The notes under the pieces were generated by a model that saw only the letters and a program-made list of their open reading frames with translations, searched no databases and had not been told where the DNA came from. The position numbers were made by a program, and so were the translations under genes. DNA of 64,000 nucleotides from an uncultured Ulvibacter sp. (GTDB lineage: Bacteria; Bacteroidota; Bacteroidia; Flavobacteriales; Flavobacteriaceae): NCBI GenBank assembly GCA_943789105.1, contig CALSSW010000005.1:1-64000 (forward strand). The letters run 5' to 3'. This document shows positions 53,477 to 61,840 of the stretch, piece after piece. How positions within the stretch are numbered: the stretch's first letter is position 1; each line of letters begins with the position of its first letter.

Positions 53477-53498
53477 ACTGTCAGTGTTTACTGTCAGT
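53477..53498 (-). promoter_or_regulatory. Putative integrase arm-type sites, right end
   Basis: ACTGTCAGT at 53477-53485 and again at 53490-53498, immediately before the integrase ATG and about 50 bases inside attR. Matches the pair at the left end. Confidence 0.55.
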
Positions 53499-53545
53499 TG
53501 TAGTAAGTGTAAGTTCTAACCATATGTAAATAAACGGTTTACACA

Positions 53546-53651
<106 letters not shown>

Positions 53652-53855
53652 TGATAATCTGTGTTTTAAGAGAATCATAGAGAGGTATACTTATACATAA
53701 TCTTAACTCTAGATTGTTTTTGTCAATCAAGGTTATGACTCAAATATATCAAAAATTGCCAGTAAAACGACTATAACTGGCAGTAAAATGATAGTTTAAT
53801 AAAGAAAAAACCCTCACATTTCTGCAAGGGCTTTACACTATTGGGAGTTATTGTT
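53652..53855. other. Left end of a probable second, decayed element
   Basis: From about 53756 to 53810 the sequence resembles the left inner end of the intact island (46930-46985): a TGCCAGT / ACTGGCAGT pair, then the ATAGTTTAA block and a terminator-like AAAAAACCCT block. No gene on either strand here. Read as the left end of another element that shares the att copy at 53546. Confidence 0.5.
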
Positions 53856-53954
53856 TTATGTTGTTCTTCTTCGTCTCCAAGCTTTCGCTCTATTGGTTTC
53901 TTTTGAGACCCTCTCTTTTGTTCTTTCTTGTCTTGCTTCTGTTTTAGTTATCAT
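53856..53954 (-). CDS. Possible very small basic protein
   Basis: 32 residues, MITKTEARQERTKERV then SKETNRAKAWRRRRTT; strongly basic. A TATTTTTG box lies about 20 bases upstream on the minus strand and a weak hairpin follows the stop. May be chance. Confidence 0.3.
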   Translation of the reverse strand: MITKTEARQERTKERVSKETNRAKAWRRRRTT

Positions 53955-54076
53955 ATCTGAATTTAATTAAAACCGCAAAAATATATATAAAAATGTATTT
54001 CAACTAATAAATAATACACTTTATCGAAAATATCGCCCTTAAAAAAAGTTCAATTCGTAAAACAACTCTTTTATTT

Positions 54077-54113
54077 CGTTATATAAATAGGAAGTATTTA
54101 AACTTGGTACATA
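54077..54113 (+). repeat. 37-base direct repeat, copy 2
   Basis: Identical to 50917-50953. Lies 90 bases before the lipoprotein gene at 54203. Confidence 0.85.
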
Positions 54114-54202
54114 AACATTCTAAATGGGATGCCAATATAAAAATGATTGCAAATAACAATTAATAAATCTATATTTGATACAATAACTTTAAAACCTATA
54201 CA

Positions 54203-54736
54203 ATGAAAAAATTATGTATGACTTTTTTGTCAATTGCTTTTTTGGTGAGCTGTGCCAATCAAAATAGCAATGAGACTGCAGATCTGTCGAAAGATACTGC
54301 AGTATTTAATCAACACGTTAAAAATTGGAAAACAGCTGTAAGTGGCTTTAGTTTGGAAGACCCAGAAAAAGTAATGAGTATTTTTGCAGATTCCTTGAAA
54401 TGGAATAATCCGGAAGCTCTTATGAATGTAAACAAAACAAAAGCAGACCTAACAGCAGCGGTTAATTTTTATACTGGAACTTTTGATAATATAAAGTTTA
54501 CCGATGATGTATATTACGGAGGTAGTCTTTATTCTTCTGAAAAAACAGAAGCTTCTCCCGACGGGATGAGAATTTATGGAAATTGGTCTTTCACCGATCC
54601 AGCAACAGGCGCTGAGGTAGCCTATAAATGGATGGGTGTTGTGCGCTTTAATACAGCTGGTAAAATTTATGAATTTGCAGATTGGTTTGATGTTAGTAGC
54701 ATACCCAGTCAAATAGATGGAAGCTATAAGCGGTAA
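54203..54736 (+). CDS. SnoaL/NTF2-like lipoprotein
   Basis: 177 residues. Lipoprotein signal MKKLCMTFLSIAFLVSCANQ. The rest fits an NTF2/SnoaL-like cone: helices with FNQHVKNWKTAV and DPEKVMSIFADSLKWNNPE, then strands ending IYEFADWFDVSSI. No catalytic residues are certain. Followed 86 bases later by another lipoprotein gene in the same direction. Confidence 0.7.
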   Translation: MKKLCMTFLSIAFLVSCANQNSNETADLSKDTAVFNQHVKNWKTAVSGFSLEDPEKVMSIFADSLKWNNPEALMNVNKTKADLTAAVNFYTGTFDNIKFTDDVYYGGSLYSSEKTEASPDGMRIYGNWSFTDPATGAEVAYKWMGVVRFNTAGKIYEFADWFDVSSIPSQIDGSYKR

Positions 54737-54822
54737 TTACAATTCAACGGGCTGCTATAGCTTTAAAATTATACCAATATTTAGTTGGTTAATTTATTAA
54801 ACGTAAAACAAAAACATAAAAA

Positions 54823-55287
54823 ATGAAAAACATTTATTTAGTATTAGTAAGTATTTTATTATTTGTCTCATGTGGGCAACAGCCAGTGGGTGAAACAGAA
54901 AATAAAATCAAAGTAGGATCTGTAGGATTTCATATTGCTTTTAAAGTACCAAATGATTCTATCCAAAGAATGGAAGCCTTTTTGAAAACACATCAAAAAT
55001 TCATGAGAGATACGCACCATGTTAAGGGCGAAGTGGAGCCTCTTGTTTTAACCTATGCTGTTTTAAAGGCTCCTGAGTTAAATAACCCACTTGATCCAAA
55101 TAGTGGGGAAACAGGAAATACTCTTTATGGAATTACTGAAATATATAATGGTCCTGCAGGTGCCGCGGCACACATGGAATTGGGTCAACAAAGAGAACAG
55201 ATGTTTACAGAGTTGGTTGCATTAACTAATCAATACTCTATCTCTGGAATTCTTGGAGCTCCCGTTATTGGAGCAATGTTTGATTAA
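54823..55287 (+). CDS. Small lipoprotein with possible ABM-like alpha-beta barrel
   Basis: 154 residues; lipoprotein signal MKNIYLVLVSILLFVSCGQQ. The body (GFHIAFKVPNDSIQRMEAFLKTHQKFMRDTHH ... YGITEIYNGPAGAAAHMEL) suggests a dimeric alpha-beta barrel as in antibiotic-biosynthesis-monooxygenase relatives, but this is a weak match. Ends at a terminator. Confidence 0.6.
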   Translation: MKNIYLVLVSILLFVSCGQQPVGETENKIKVGSVGFHIAFKVPNDSIQRMEAFLKTHQKFMRDTHHVKGEVEPLVLTYAVLKAPELNNPLDPNSGETGNTLYGITEIYNGPAGAAAHMELGQQREQMFTELVALTNQYSISGILGAPVIGAMFD

Positions 55288-55362
55288 ATGGTTTGTTAAC
55301 TCAAATTTTTTTGAAGTAAAACTTAAGTTCAATATTTGAAAAGAGTTACCTACTAAAACAAT

Positions 55363-55397
55363 AAAACGGTTATACTATTATAGTGTAACCGTTTTTG
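55363..55397. terminator. Terminator between convergent lipoprotein genes
   Basis: AAACGGTTA / TAACCGTTT stem extended by ACTA/TAGT, with T run. Confidence 0.85.
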
Positions 55398-55441
55398 ATT
55401 TATACTCTAACTTAGGTGTGATAGAAGTTGTATTAAAACAA

Positions 55442-55951
55442 TTATTCTAATAAACCAAGCTGCATTAAGAATGAGTAGTTATCAAAAAAATCTTGTTCCT
55501 GAAGTACTTTTCCATCCTTCATCAATACCACGGTAGTACCACTGATGTTCACCTTTTTGTTAGTCGCAGGGATTCCAAACATTACCCCATCATGAGTTCC
55601 TTTAAAATTCCAATGTTTAACTATTTTATCTCCTTGCCCAATTACATCAATAAAATTAAATTCAGCATCAGAGAAACCAGTTAAGTAATTGTTGTAATAA
55701 TCTCGAAAGGCATCAATGCCAGTGATATTACCCTCTGCAGTTACTACGGTTGCTTGTTCATCAAAGCTGTCACTATTTATAGCGTTACTATCCCTAGTTT
55801 CAAAAAAAGTATCCCAGGCCATCTTATAGGTATTGATATTTTTCTCAGTTTGTTCATTCACTCTTGCTAGAGACTCACACTCTTCATTAAATTCTTGTTT
55901 ACAACCAATAAGTAGAAATGTTGTAATTGAAAATAGAATAATTTTTTTCAT
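55442..55951 (-). CDS. SnoaL-like (polyketide cyclase type) lipoprotein
   Basis: 169 residues, lipoprotein signal MKKIILFSITTFLLIGCKQ. The SnoaL pattern is good: TGIDAFRDYYNNYLTGFSDAEFNFIDVIGQGDKIVKHWNFKGTHDGVMFGIPATNKKVNISGTTVV. Related in fold to the protein at 54203 but on the other strand. Substrate unknown; a stress or small-molecule-binding role is only a guess. Confidence 0.78.
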   Translation of the reverse strand: MKKIILFSITTFLLIGCKQEFNEECESLARVNEQTEKNINTYKMAWDTFFETRDSNAINSDSFDEQATVVTAEGNITGIDAFRDYYNNYLTGFSDAEFNFIDVIGQGDKIVKHWNFKGTHDGVMFGIPATNKKVNISGTTVVLMKDGKVLQEQDFFDNYSFLMQLGLLE

Positions 55952-56434
55952 AATTGTTTATTTAAATTAATAATGGAAACCCAATATAATTAATTTTTTT
56001 GGTTTAGAGATTAGTTCTATCGCGTTAACTATAAACTCAAATTCTCTTGGAGAAAAGCTAATGTTCGATATTTCAATAGAGATATCTACTGCAAGAGTAA
56101 TCAGAAATGGTTTCTCTTTTTTATTCTTTACACTAAAGTATACAAAAAGGATTGCAGTGAGTAGGATGAGTTTTAAACTATTTAAAATATAGATGTAAAG
56201 TGCCTACACTGATTTTGCCAATACATCAACTCAAGATTGATTAATTTTAAAATGAACGAAAATTGCCTAAAAATCGAATAAATACCCGTTTTTTTAAACA
56301 AATTCATTAAAAATGACTCAAAAACATCTAAAAATGGGTAAATTTAAAAATTATAATAAGTACCGCCGAATAATAAAATCATCAAGATTTGGATGAACAT
56401 CCAAAATCTCTACGCTGCTTAACAGAATAATTAA
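55952..56434. other. Intergenic stretch with att-like remnant
   Basis: 483 bases without a gene on either strand. Contains the decayed att-like copy described separately; otherwise AT-rich sequence with stops in all frames. Confidence 0.5.
56086..56150 (+). repeat. Decayed third att-like copy
   Basis: CTACTGCAAGAGTAATCAG and the following bases match, with about ten differences, the sequence after the tRNA 3' end (46745-46809), including the GAGTAA...TCTC terminator and GTATACAA. Similarity goes on to about 56250, matching 46797-46905. The tRNA-derived half is missing. Confidence 0.65.
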
Positions 56435-56484
56435 ATGATATCAATATCAAAACTTTAAAAAAAAGTACCCAAACATACCAGTCT

Positions 56485-56976
56485 TTGCCTGAGTTGACTG
56501 CCGCTCTCACTGAAAATCAACAGAATACCTATCACCAAATAATTAGCTCGGTAGCTATACCAGTAGATGCTTTTGAAGAATTTTGTTCCTGGTCTGAAGA
56601 ATGTTACACCCGAAATTGCATTTTTGAAAATGAAAAATTTGAACTTATCTTGCTTTGCTGGGAGAAGGATCAAATAACTCCCATCCATGATCACGGCGGA
56701 GAAGAGTGCTGGGTGAAAGTAATTAACGGAACTTTTAAAGAAACTCTTTATAAACAAGAATCTAGCGGTCTTGCCCAACTCAACACAACTATTTCAGTAA
56801 AAGGGACAATCTCTTATATGATCGATTTTATGGGCTATCATAAGCTAGAAAATATCTCTGGCCACAGAGCTATGTCTCTACATTTATACGCCAAACCCAT
56901 TAAAAAATGTAATGTGTTTGATGATTCTAAACAAACATTCTCTTTAAAGACCTTGTCTTTCGACACGGTTTCCTAA
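56485..56976 (+). CDS. Cysteine dioxygenase family protein
   Basis: 163 residues from a TTG at 56485. Cupin fold, iron ligands in HDHGGEECWV and later HKLENISGHRAMSLHLY. Likely oxidises cysteine to cysteine sulfinate. The frame is open upstream as KTLKKSTQTYQSLPELT, and an out-of-frame ATG lies at 56435; adding one A in the run at 56448-56451 would join them (MISISKTLKK...), so the true start is probably 56435 with a lost base. Confidence 0.88.
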   Translation: MPELTAALTENQQNTYHQIISSVAIPVDAFEEFCSWSEECYTRNCIFENEKFELILLCWEKDQITPIHDHGGEECWVKVINGTFKETLYKQESSGLAQLNTTISVKGTISYMIDFMGYHKLENISGHRAMSLHLYAKPIKKCNVFDDSKQTFSLKTLSFDTVS

Positions 56977-57060
56977 GCTATCTAAAAATAGTGTGCTTCC
57001 CAAACAATAAAAAGGATATTCTTTTATAGAGTGAAGCCTCTTTTGCATTTTAACTAAAAA

Positions 57061-57228
57061 CTATTTTTTAGAAAAGACTTGCGTGCCAAATAGAACTAAT
57101 AAAATCACTAAAATACTATTGATGTAATCTGCCCAATTAGAGTCTCCCCAAAAATCTGTAAATATTCCAATTATTAGGTTTACTAGTACCAAAGCGATAG
57201 TAACGTACATTAAATTTTTATAATTCAT
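57061..57228 (-). CDS. Small membrane protein
   Basis: 55 residues, MNYKNLMYVTIALVLVNLIIG then FTDFWGDSNWADYINSILVILLVLFGTQVF and SKK. Two hydrophobic helices. No family recognised; coding is supported by the clean helix pattern. Confidence 0.5.
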   Translation of the reverse strand: MNYKNLMYVTIALVLVNLIIGIFTDFWGDSNWADYINSILVILLVLFGTQVFSKK

Positions 57229-57297
57229 GGTGTGATTGTTTGTAATTTCTTTTTTATTAATGCGTTGTTAGGATGAATTTTGTACCCTTGATGTTAA

Positions 57298-57543
57298 TTA
57301 TGAATATTCTAAGCAAATCTGGTCACCTATTTCTGCCTCATAATAAATCGATGCATCCACGCAATGCGGCTCTCCATCTACTTTTATGATAAGGCAATCA
57401 TCGTCTGCTCCAAATCCAGTAATTATGCCGCAAATATCATTAGGGGAGCAACTTGTTATCAGTAGCATTAGTAAAACAATACCAAGTTTTTTCTGGCTAC
57501 ATAATAGGTTCCAAAATAAGAAGTTGTCTTTTGCACTATTCAT
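57298..57543 (-). CDS. Small lipoprotein-like protein
   Basis: 81 residues. A hydrophobic stretch KKLGIVLLMLLITSCSPND ends in a lipobox Cys, with four more Cys after it (ICGI, DDCLI, HCVD, ICLE). The start may be a later codon than the ATG at 57543, since the leader is long for a signal. Unknown function. Confidence 0.55.
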   Translation of the reverse strand: MNSAKDNFLFWNLLCSQKKLGIVLLMLLITSCSPNDICGIITGFGADDDCLIIKVDGEPHCVDASIYYEAEIGDQICLEYS

Positions 57544-57661
57544 GTTCCAAACATAATAAAAACAAAATTGTATAGAAACACTAATACTTTTTTTTAAGGG
57601 TTATATTTATTAAATTGCTTGTAATAGCTATGTTTAATATTAATTTTTAAAATTTAATAAT

Positions 57662-58123
57662 ATGCCTTGGTATGTTGTTGTAACTAGGCCAAGAGCCGAG
57701 ATCAAGGTTAAAGATCGTCTTAAAGTCATTGGGGTTTCTGTTTGCTGTCCTACTCGGGTAGAGAAAAGACAATGGAGTGACCGCGTAAAAAAAGTAGAGG
57801 TGCCGCTTTTGCCCTCTATGGTGCTTGTGTTTTTGCAGGCAAAAGACAGAGAACTTATCTTTTCTGTGCCGGGTGTTGTGCGTTATCTCTTCTATCTTGG
57901 CAAACCTGCAGTGGTCCCAAAAAAAGAGGTAGACCTACTCAATGATATCGAGAAAAAAGGAACAAATATTATAGCTGTTAAGGCTATCAAGGCTGGAGAT
58001 ATTATAGATGTACCAGGTTTTGGGGCTACTACTCAAAAAGGTAAAGTTAGGCACATATCTGGAAATAAATGCTGGGTGGTGTTGGAGCGTCTTGGTTTTA
58101 TAGTAACACTGCAGCTAGAGTAG
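57662..58123 (+). CDS. UpxY-type NusG-like transcription antiterminator
   Basis: 153 residues. NGN domain (WYVVVTRPRAEIKVKDRL, VPLLPSMVLVFL, PGVVRYLFYLGKPAVV) followed by a KOW domain (GDIIDVPGFGATTQKGKVRHISGNKCWVVLERLGF). Members of this family let polymerase read through long polysaccharide operons in Bacteroidota. No capsule or LPS operon follows here: the next gene is an HxlR regulator. Its target is therefore elsewhere or lost. Confidence 0.9.
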   Translation: MPWYVVVTRPRAEIKVKDRLKVIGVSVCCPTRVEKRQWSDRVKKVEVPLLPSMVLVFLQAKDRELIFSVPGVVRYLFYLGKPAVVPKKEVDLLNDIEKKGTNIIAVKAIKAGDIIDVPGFGATTQKGKVRHISGNKCWVVLERLGFIVTLQLE

Positions 58124-58183
58124 CCGATGTACTTATGAATATAAAAATTACTTGTATTTTGATAGTAATTTAATTTTTATGTA

Positions 58184-58221
58184 TATTATGTTAAGTTTAT
58201 TGATATAAACTTAACATAATA
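58184..58221. promoter_or_regulatory. Perfect 17-base inverted repeat upstream of the HxlR gene
   Basis: Arms 58184-58200 and 58205-58221 (core ATGTTAAGTTTAT / ATAAACTTAACAT) with a 4-base TGAT centre. No T run follows, so it is a poor terminator. It lies 60 bases before the HxlR ATG and fits a large operator. Confidence 0.65.
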
Positions 58222-58281
58222 ATAATTTAATATTAACAATTAAAAATTTATTCTCTACTTTTATAAACTAATGATAGACTT

Positions 58282-58746
58282 ATGGAATATCCTCTTTTAA
58301 CTTGTGCAATTGCGCGTTCTACCAAAGTATTAGGCGATAGCTGGTCTTTGCTTATTATGAGGGATATTATATGCCATAAACACTCTAAGTTCAAGCATTT
58401 TAAAGCATCTAAAGAAAAAATAGCTTCTAATATTCTTACCAATAGGTTAAAATCATTACTAGAAATGGGGCTTATTGAAAAACTTGATCCAAATGGATCA
58501 AAAAAGAGTACTACCTATATTGCAACCCAAAAAGGGATGGATTCTCTGCCAATTATTTGTCAAATGTATTTATTTTCTATAGATTCTATAGACGAAAATT
58601 TATTAGATGACATGCAAAAAAATATAAAAAAACAAATCAAGGGTGATCTTGCTCTTTTTCAAAAAACAAAAATATCAGAATATATCGATTTTGTTGAAGA
58701 ATTAAGGGAAGCTCTCGAGGTCTCTAAGTTGAGCAAAAAGAAATAA
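58282..58746 (+). CDS. HxlR-family winged-helix transcription regulator
   Basis: 154 residues. LTCAIARSTKVLGDSWSLLIMRDIICHKHSKFKHF and ILTNRLKSLLEMGLIEK are the HxlR recognition helix and wing; a longer C-terminal helical tail is unusual (about 40 residues past the core). The regulated gene is unknown; it may act on itself through the inverted repeat just upstream. Confidence 0.88.
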   Translation: MEYPLLTCAIARSTKVLGDSWSLLIMRDIICHKHSKFKHFKASKEKIASNILTNRLKSLLEMGLIEKLDPNGSKKSTTYIATQKGMDSLPIICQMYLFSIDSIDENLLDDMQKNIKKQIKGDLALFQKTKISEYIDFVEELREALEVSKLSKKK

Positions 58747-58751
58747 TATTG

Positions 58752-59180
58752 TTATTTATTAGTCTTGAAGCTAAAAGGGACTCGCATGTTTATCTCACGG
58801 GGTTTGCCACCCATCATGCCAGGGGTTAATTGAGGAATTTTTAAAATATTCGTTTTTGCTGCCTCTTGTAAGCCTTTGTTGCCACCTGTAACACCTTTAA
58901 TTTCAACAAAACCTTCTGTATTTATTTTAAAGCTAACCACCACAAGCCCTTGAATGTTTTTTTTGTACTCCTGAACAGGGTATTTAAAATTACTCATAAT
59001 GTGCCTTGATAGTTGTTGGTTAAAACAAGTATCCAACTCTTTAATACTGCCACTACAGCCTGGCCAAACGGGGGGTATCTCTTTGATGGTGAGGTTGTTT
59101 TTTTTCAAATCACCCCAGTTTTCTTGGGCATATGTTGCGCCGCCAATACATATAAATAATAGCAGTATTAATTTTCTCAT
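58752..59180 (-). CDS. Periplasmic TonB C-terminal-domain protein
   Basis: 142 residues, signal peptide MRKLILLLFICIGGATYAQ. The rest is a TonB-C-like domain: FKYPVQEYKKNIQGLVVVSFKINTEGFVEIKGVTGG and PGMMGGKPREINMRVPFSF. No N-terminal membrane anchor or Pro-rich spacer, so it is not a full TonB. Two Cys in PGCSGSIKELDTCF may pair. 19 bases after thyA's 3' neighbour in the opposite order, same strand as thyA. Confidence 0.8.
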   Translation of the reverse strand: MRKLILLLFICIGGATYAQENWGDLKKNNLTIKEIPPVWPGCSGSIKELDTCFNQQLSRHIMSNFKYPVQEYKKNIQGLVVVSFKINTEGFVEIKGVTGGNKGLQEAAKTNILKIPQLTPGMMGGKPREINMRVPFSFKTNK

Positions 59181-59198
59181 GTTTTTTTAGGTTGAGTA

Positions 59199-60023
59199 TT
59201 ATATAGCAACAGCCCCTTTAATATGTGGATGTGGGTTGTAGTCTACCAATGTAAAGTCATCGAATTTAAAATCAAAAATAGATTTTACATCAGGGTTAAG
59301 GATCATTTTTGGCAACGCTTTTGGCTCTCTTGATAGTTGAAGTTCTATCTGCTGCATATGGTTGTTGTAGATATGTGCATCTCCAAAAGTATGAATAAAG
59401 TCTCCCACTTGGTAGCCGCATACTTGGGCCATCATCATGGTAAATAATGCGTATGAAGCAATGTTAAAAGGTACCCCTAGAAAGATATCTGCACTGCGTT
59501 GGTATAGCTGGCAAGATAATTTACCATCTGCTACATAGAATTGAAAAAAAGCATGGCATGGAGGTAAAGCTGCTTTTCCGTCAGCGACATTTTCAGAAAA
59601 AGTTTTTGAGCTATCTGGCATCACACTCGGGTTCCAAGCACTTACTAGCATTCTTCTGCTGTCTGGATTTGTTTTTAATGTGTTTATAATATCACTAATT
59701 TGGTCCACCTCTTCACTATTCCAGTTGCGCCATTGGTGGCCGTATACAGGTCCTAAATCTCCTTTTTTATCTGCCCACTCATTCCAGATACGCACCCCAT
59801 TTTCTTGCAGATACCCAATATTAGTGTCTCCATTTAAAAACCAGAGCAGTTCATACACAATAGATTTAAGGTGTAGTTTTTTGGTAGTTACCATCGGGAA
59901 ACCCTTACTTAAGTCAAATCTCATTTGGTACCCAAAGACACTTTTGGTTCCCGTACCTGTGCGGTCATGCTTTTGAGTTCCGTTGTCAACTACGTGTTTA
60001 ATAAGGTCGTGGTATTGCTTCAT
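59199..60023 (-). CDS. thyA: Thymidylate synthase
   Basis: 274 residues. Converts dUMP to dTMP with methylene-[22 protein letters not shown], the catalytic Cys in [11 protein letters not shown], and [19 protein letters not shown] are all intact; ends [10 protein letters not shown]. On the minus strand, downstream of nupC by 88 bases, which suggests a nucleotide-salvage neighbourhood. Confidence 0.97.
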   Translation of the reverse strand: MKQYHDLIKHVVDNGTQKHDRTGTGTKSVFGYQMRFDLSKGFPMVTTKKLHLKSIVYELLWFLNGDTNIGYLQENGVRIWNEWADKKGDLGPVYGHQWRNWNSEEVDQISDIINTLKTNPDSRRMLVSAWNPSVMPDSSKTFSENVADGKAALPPCHAFFQFYVADGKLSCQLYQRSADIFLGVPFNIASYALFTMMMAQVCGYQVGDFIHTFGDAHIYNNHMQQIELQLSREPKALPKMILNPDVKSIFDFKFDDFTLVDYNPHPHIKGAVAI

Positions 60024-60111
60024 TGCGCTTTTTTATTTACAATTATAAAGGTATGTAATTAATAAAAACCATAAAATTTTTCAACGAGCTTTTATCAGTA
60101 TTTATTAACGA

Positions 60112-61824
60112 TTATCCAATAATCATTCCTGCAATTGTTGCTGAAATTAGAGATGCGATAGATCCCCCTATTAAGGCTTTCATTCCAAACTTAGACAAGG
60201 TTTTACGCTGTCCAGGCGCCAAAGAACCAATCCCTCCAATTTGAATCCCAATAGAGGCAAAATTTGCAAAACCACAAAGCATATAGGTGGCCATAATTAT
60301 TGATTTCTCATAGTTAAGATGCATAATGTTGTTGATATTCTTAAGCTCTGCTAATTGGATATACCCTACAAATTCACTTGCAGCTAGTTTAATCCCCAAG
60401 AGCTGTCCCATCATCATCATGTCTTTAGATGCAACTCCAATAAGCCACATCAGTGGGGCAAATACAGTACCCAAAATGGCCTCTAAAGAAAGGCTAGGGT
60501 AGCTAGTGTTTGATGCCATCCAGTCGTTAACTGTAGTGAGCTCTCCTATCCAACCCAAAATACCATTAAACATAGCGATAAAGGCAACAAAAACCAGTAG
60601 CATTGCCCCAACATTTACAGCTAGTTTTAGCCCTTCTGTTGTGCCGTTGGCAATAGCATCTAAGATGTTTGAGCCAATTTTCTCTGAAGAGACAGAAACA
60701 TCGGTATTAATACTTTGTGTTTGAGGATATAATATTTTAGAAATTACAATAGCTCCAGGTGCTGCCATTACAGAGGCTGCAAGTAAATGTTTTGCAAAGA
60801 CTAGGCGTAGGGCAGGGTCATCACCTCCTAAAAATCCTATATAGGCTGCCAGTACAGCGCCTGCTACTGTTGCCATACCGCCAATCATAACAAGTAGCAT
60901 TTCACTTTTGTTCATTTTTTCTAGGTAGGCCTTTATAAGCAGTGGGGCTTCTGTTTGTCCTAAAAAGATATTTCCGGCAACACTTAGGCTTTCTGCTCCA
61001 GATATTTTTAACACCTTAGAGAGTAACCATCCAAAGGCTTTTACTACTTTTTGGATGACCCCTAGGTAAAATAATACAGAGGTCAAGGCAGAGAAAAACA
61101 GAATGGTTGGCAACACTTGGAACGCAAAAATAAATCCAAAGGTGTCCATGTCTACCACCAAACCTTCAAACAAAAACTTACTACCTGCTTTGGTGAAATC
61201 TAAAATACTAATAAACAGCTTCCCTATCCCTTCGAATATTTTTTGAATAAAGGCAACTTTTAAAACCCCTACTGCAATCACTAACTGCAGCGCAAGACCA
61301 ATTCCTACCGTGCGCCAGCTAATTGCTTTTCTGTTTGCGCTAAATAAAAAGGCAATAAATAAAAGGGTAACCATGCCAAGTATACCACGCCAAAGACTAT
61401 TAAAAGAAAACCCTTGAGAGGGTATGATTGTGTTTTTAGTCTCAACTAGATCTGTTGCAGCAACTACAGTTTTTGCAGCTTTAAACCAATAGGTTGTGTT
61501 GTTTTCTGTAAAGGATAAAGTGTCCTCAGTGAGTTTTGTAACTCTATATCTGCGAATTGTGTCTGTGGGCTGACTATAAAATAAAACCAATAAATTATTC
61601 TGAAATATATAATCTCCATTTGCCTTTAGATTGTTTTTTGCTGCAAGAGAGTATTCAAATGCGCCATTTTCTAGTGTAAAAGTGTCTGAAGTTTCGTCAA
61701 TCTCAAAAAGGGAGGTTCCGTCCTGAGAATGGATATAATTAAAGACCCATTGCTTGTCAATATTTTGTGCTGATAGGTTTCCCATCAAAAACAATACAAC
61801 AATACTACATAATAGCTTTTTCAT
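60112..61824 (-). CDS. NupC-type Na+/nucleoside cotransporter with N-terminal secreted domain
   Basis: 570 residues from the ATG at 61824. The first ~20 residues are a signal peptide (MKKLLCSIVVLFLMGNLSAQ). Residues ~21-115 form a beta-rich, lipocalin-like region (KQWVFNYIHSQDGTSLFEID ... TYWFKAAKT), then a linker, then the concentrative nucleoside transporter with about ten helices (GNIFLGQTEAPLLIKAYL, TVAGAVLAAYIGFLGG, NIASIGIQIGG-type end). NupC of E. coli has no such front domain. Just after the bifunctional nuclease gene. Confidence 0.88.
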   Translation of the reverse strand: MKKLLCSIVVLFLMGNLSAQNIDKQWVFNYIHSQDGTSLFEIDETSDTFTLENGAFEYSLAAKNNLKANGDYIFQNNLLVLFYSQPTDTIRRYRVTKLTEDTLSFTENNTTYWFKAAKTVVAATDLVETKNTIIPSQGFSFNSLWRGILGMVTLLFIAFLFSANRKAISWRTVGIGLALQLVIAVGVLKVAFIQKIFEGIGKLFISILDFTKAGSKFLFEGLVVDMDTFGFIFAFQVLPTILFFSALTSVLFYLGVIQKVVKAFGWLLSKVLKISGAESLSVAGNIFLGQTEAPLLIKAYLEKMNKSEMLLVMIGGMATVAGAVLAAYIGFLGGDDPALRLVFAKHLLAASVMAAPGAIVISKILYPQTQSINTDVSVSSEKIGSNILDAIANGTTEGLKLAVNVGAMLLVFVAFIAMFNGILGWIGELTTVNDWMASNTSYPSLSLEAILGTVFAPLMWLIGVASKDMMMMGQLLGIKLAASEFVGYIQLAELKNINNIMHLNYEKSIIMATYMLCGFANFASIGIQIGGIGSLAPGQRKTLSKFGMKALIGGSIASLISATIAGMIIG

Positions 61825-61840
61825 AGGTTTCTGGTGTGGT

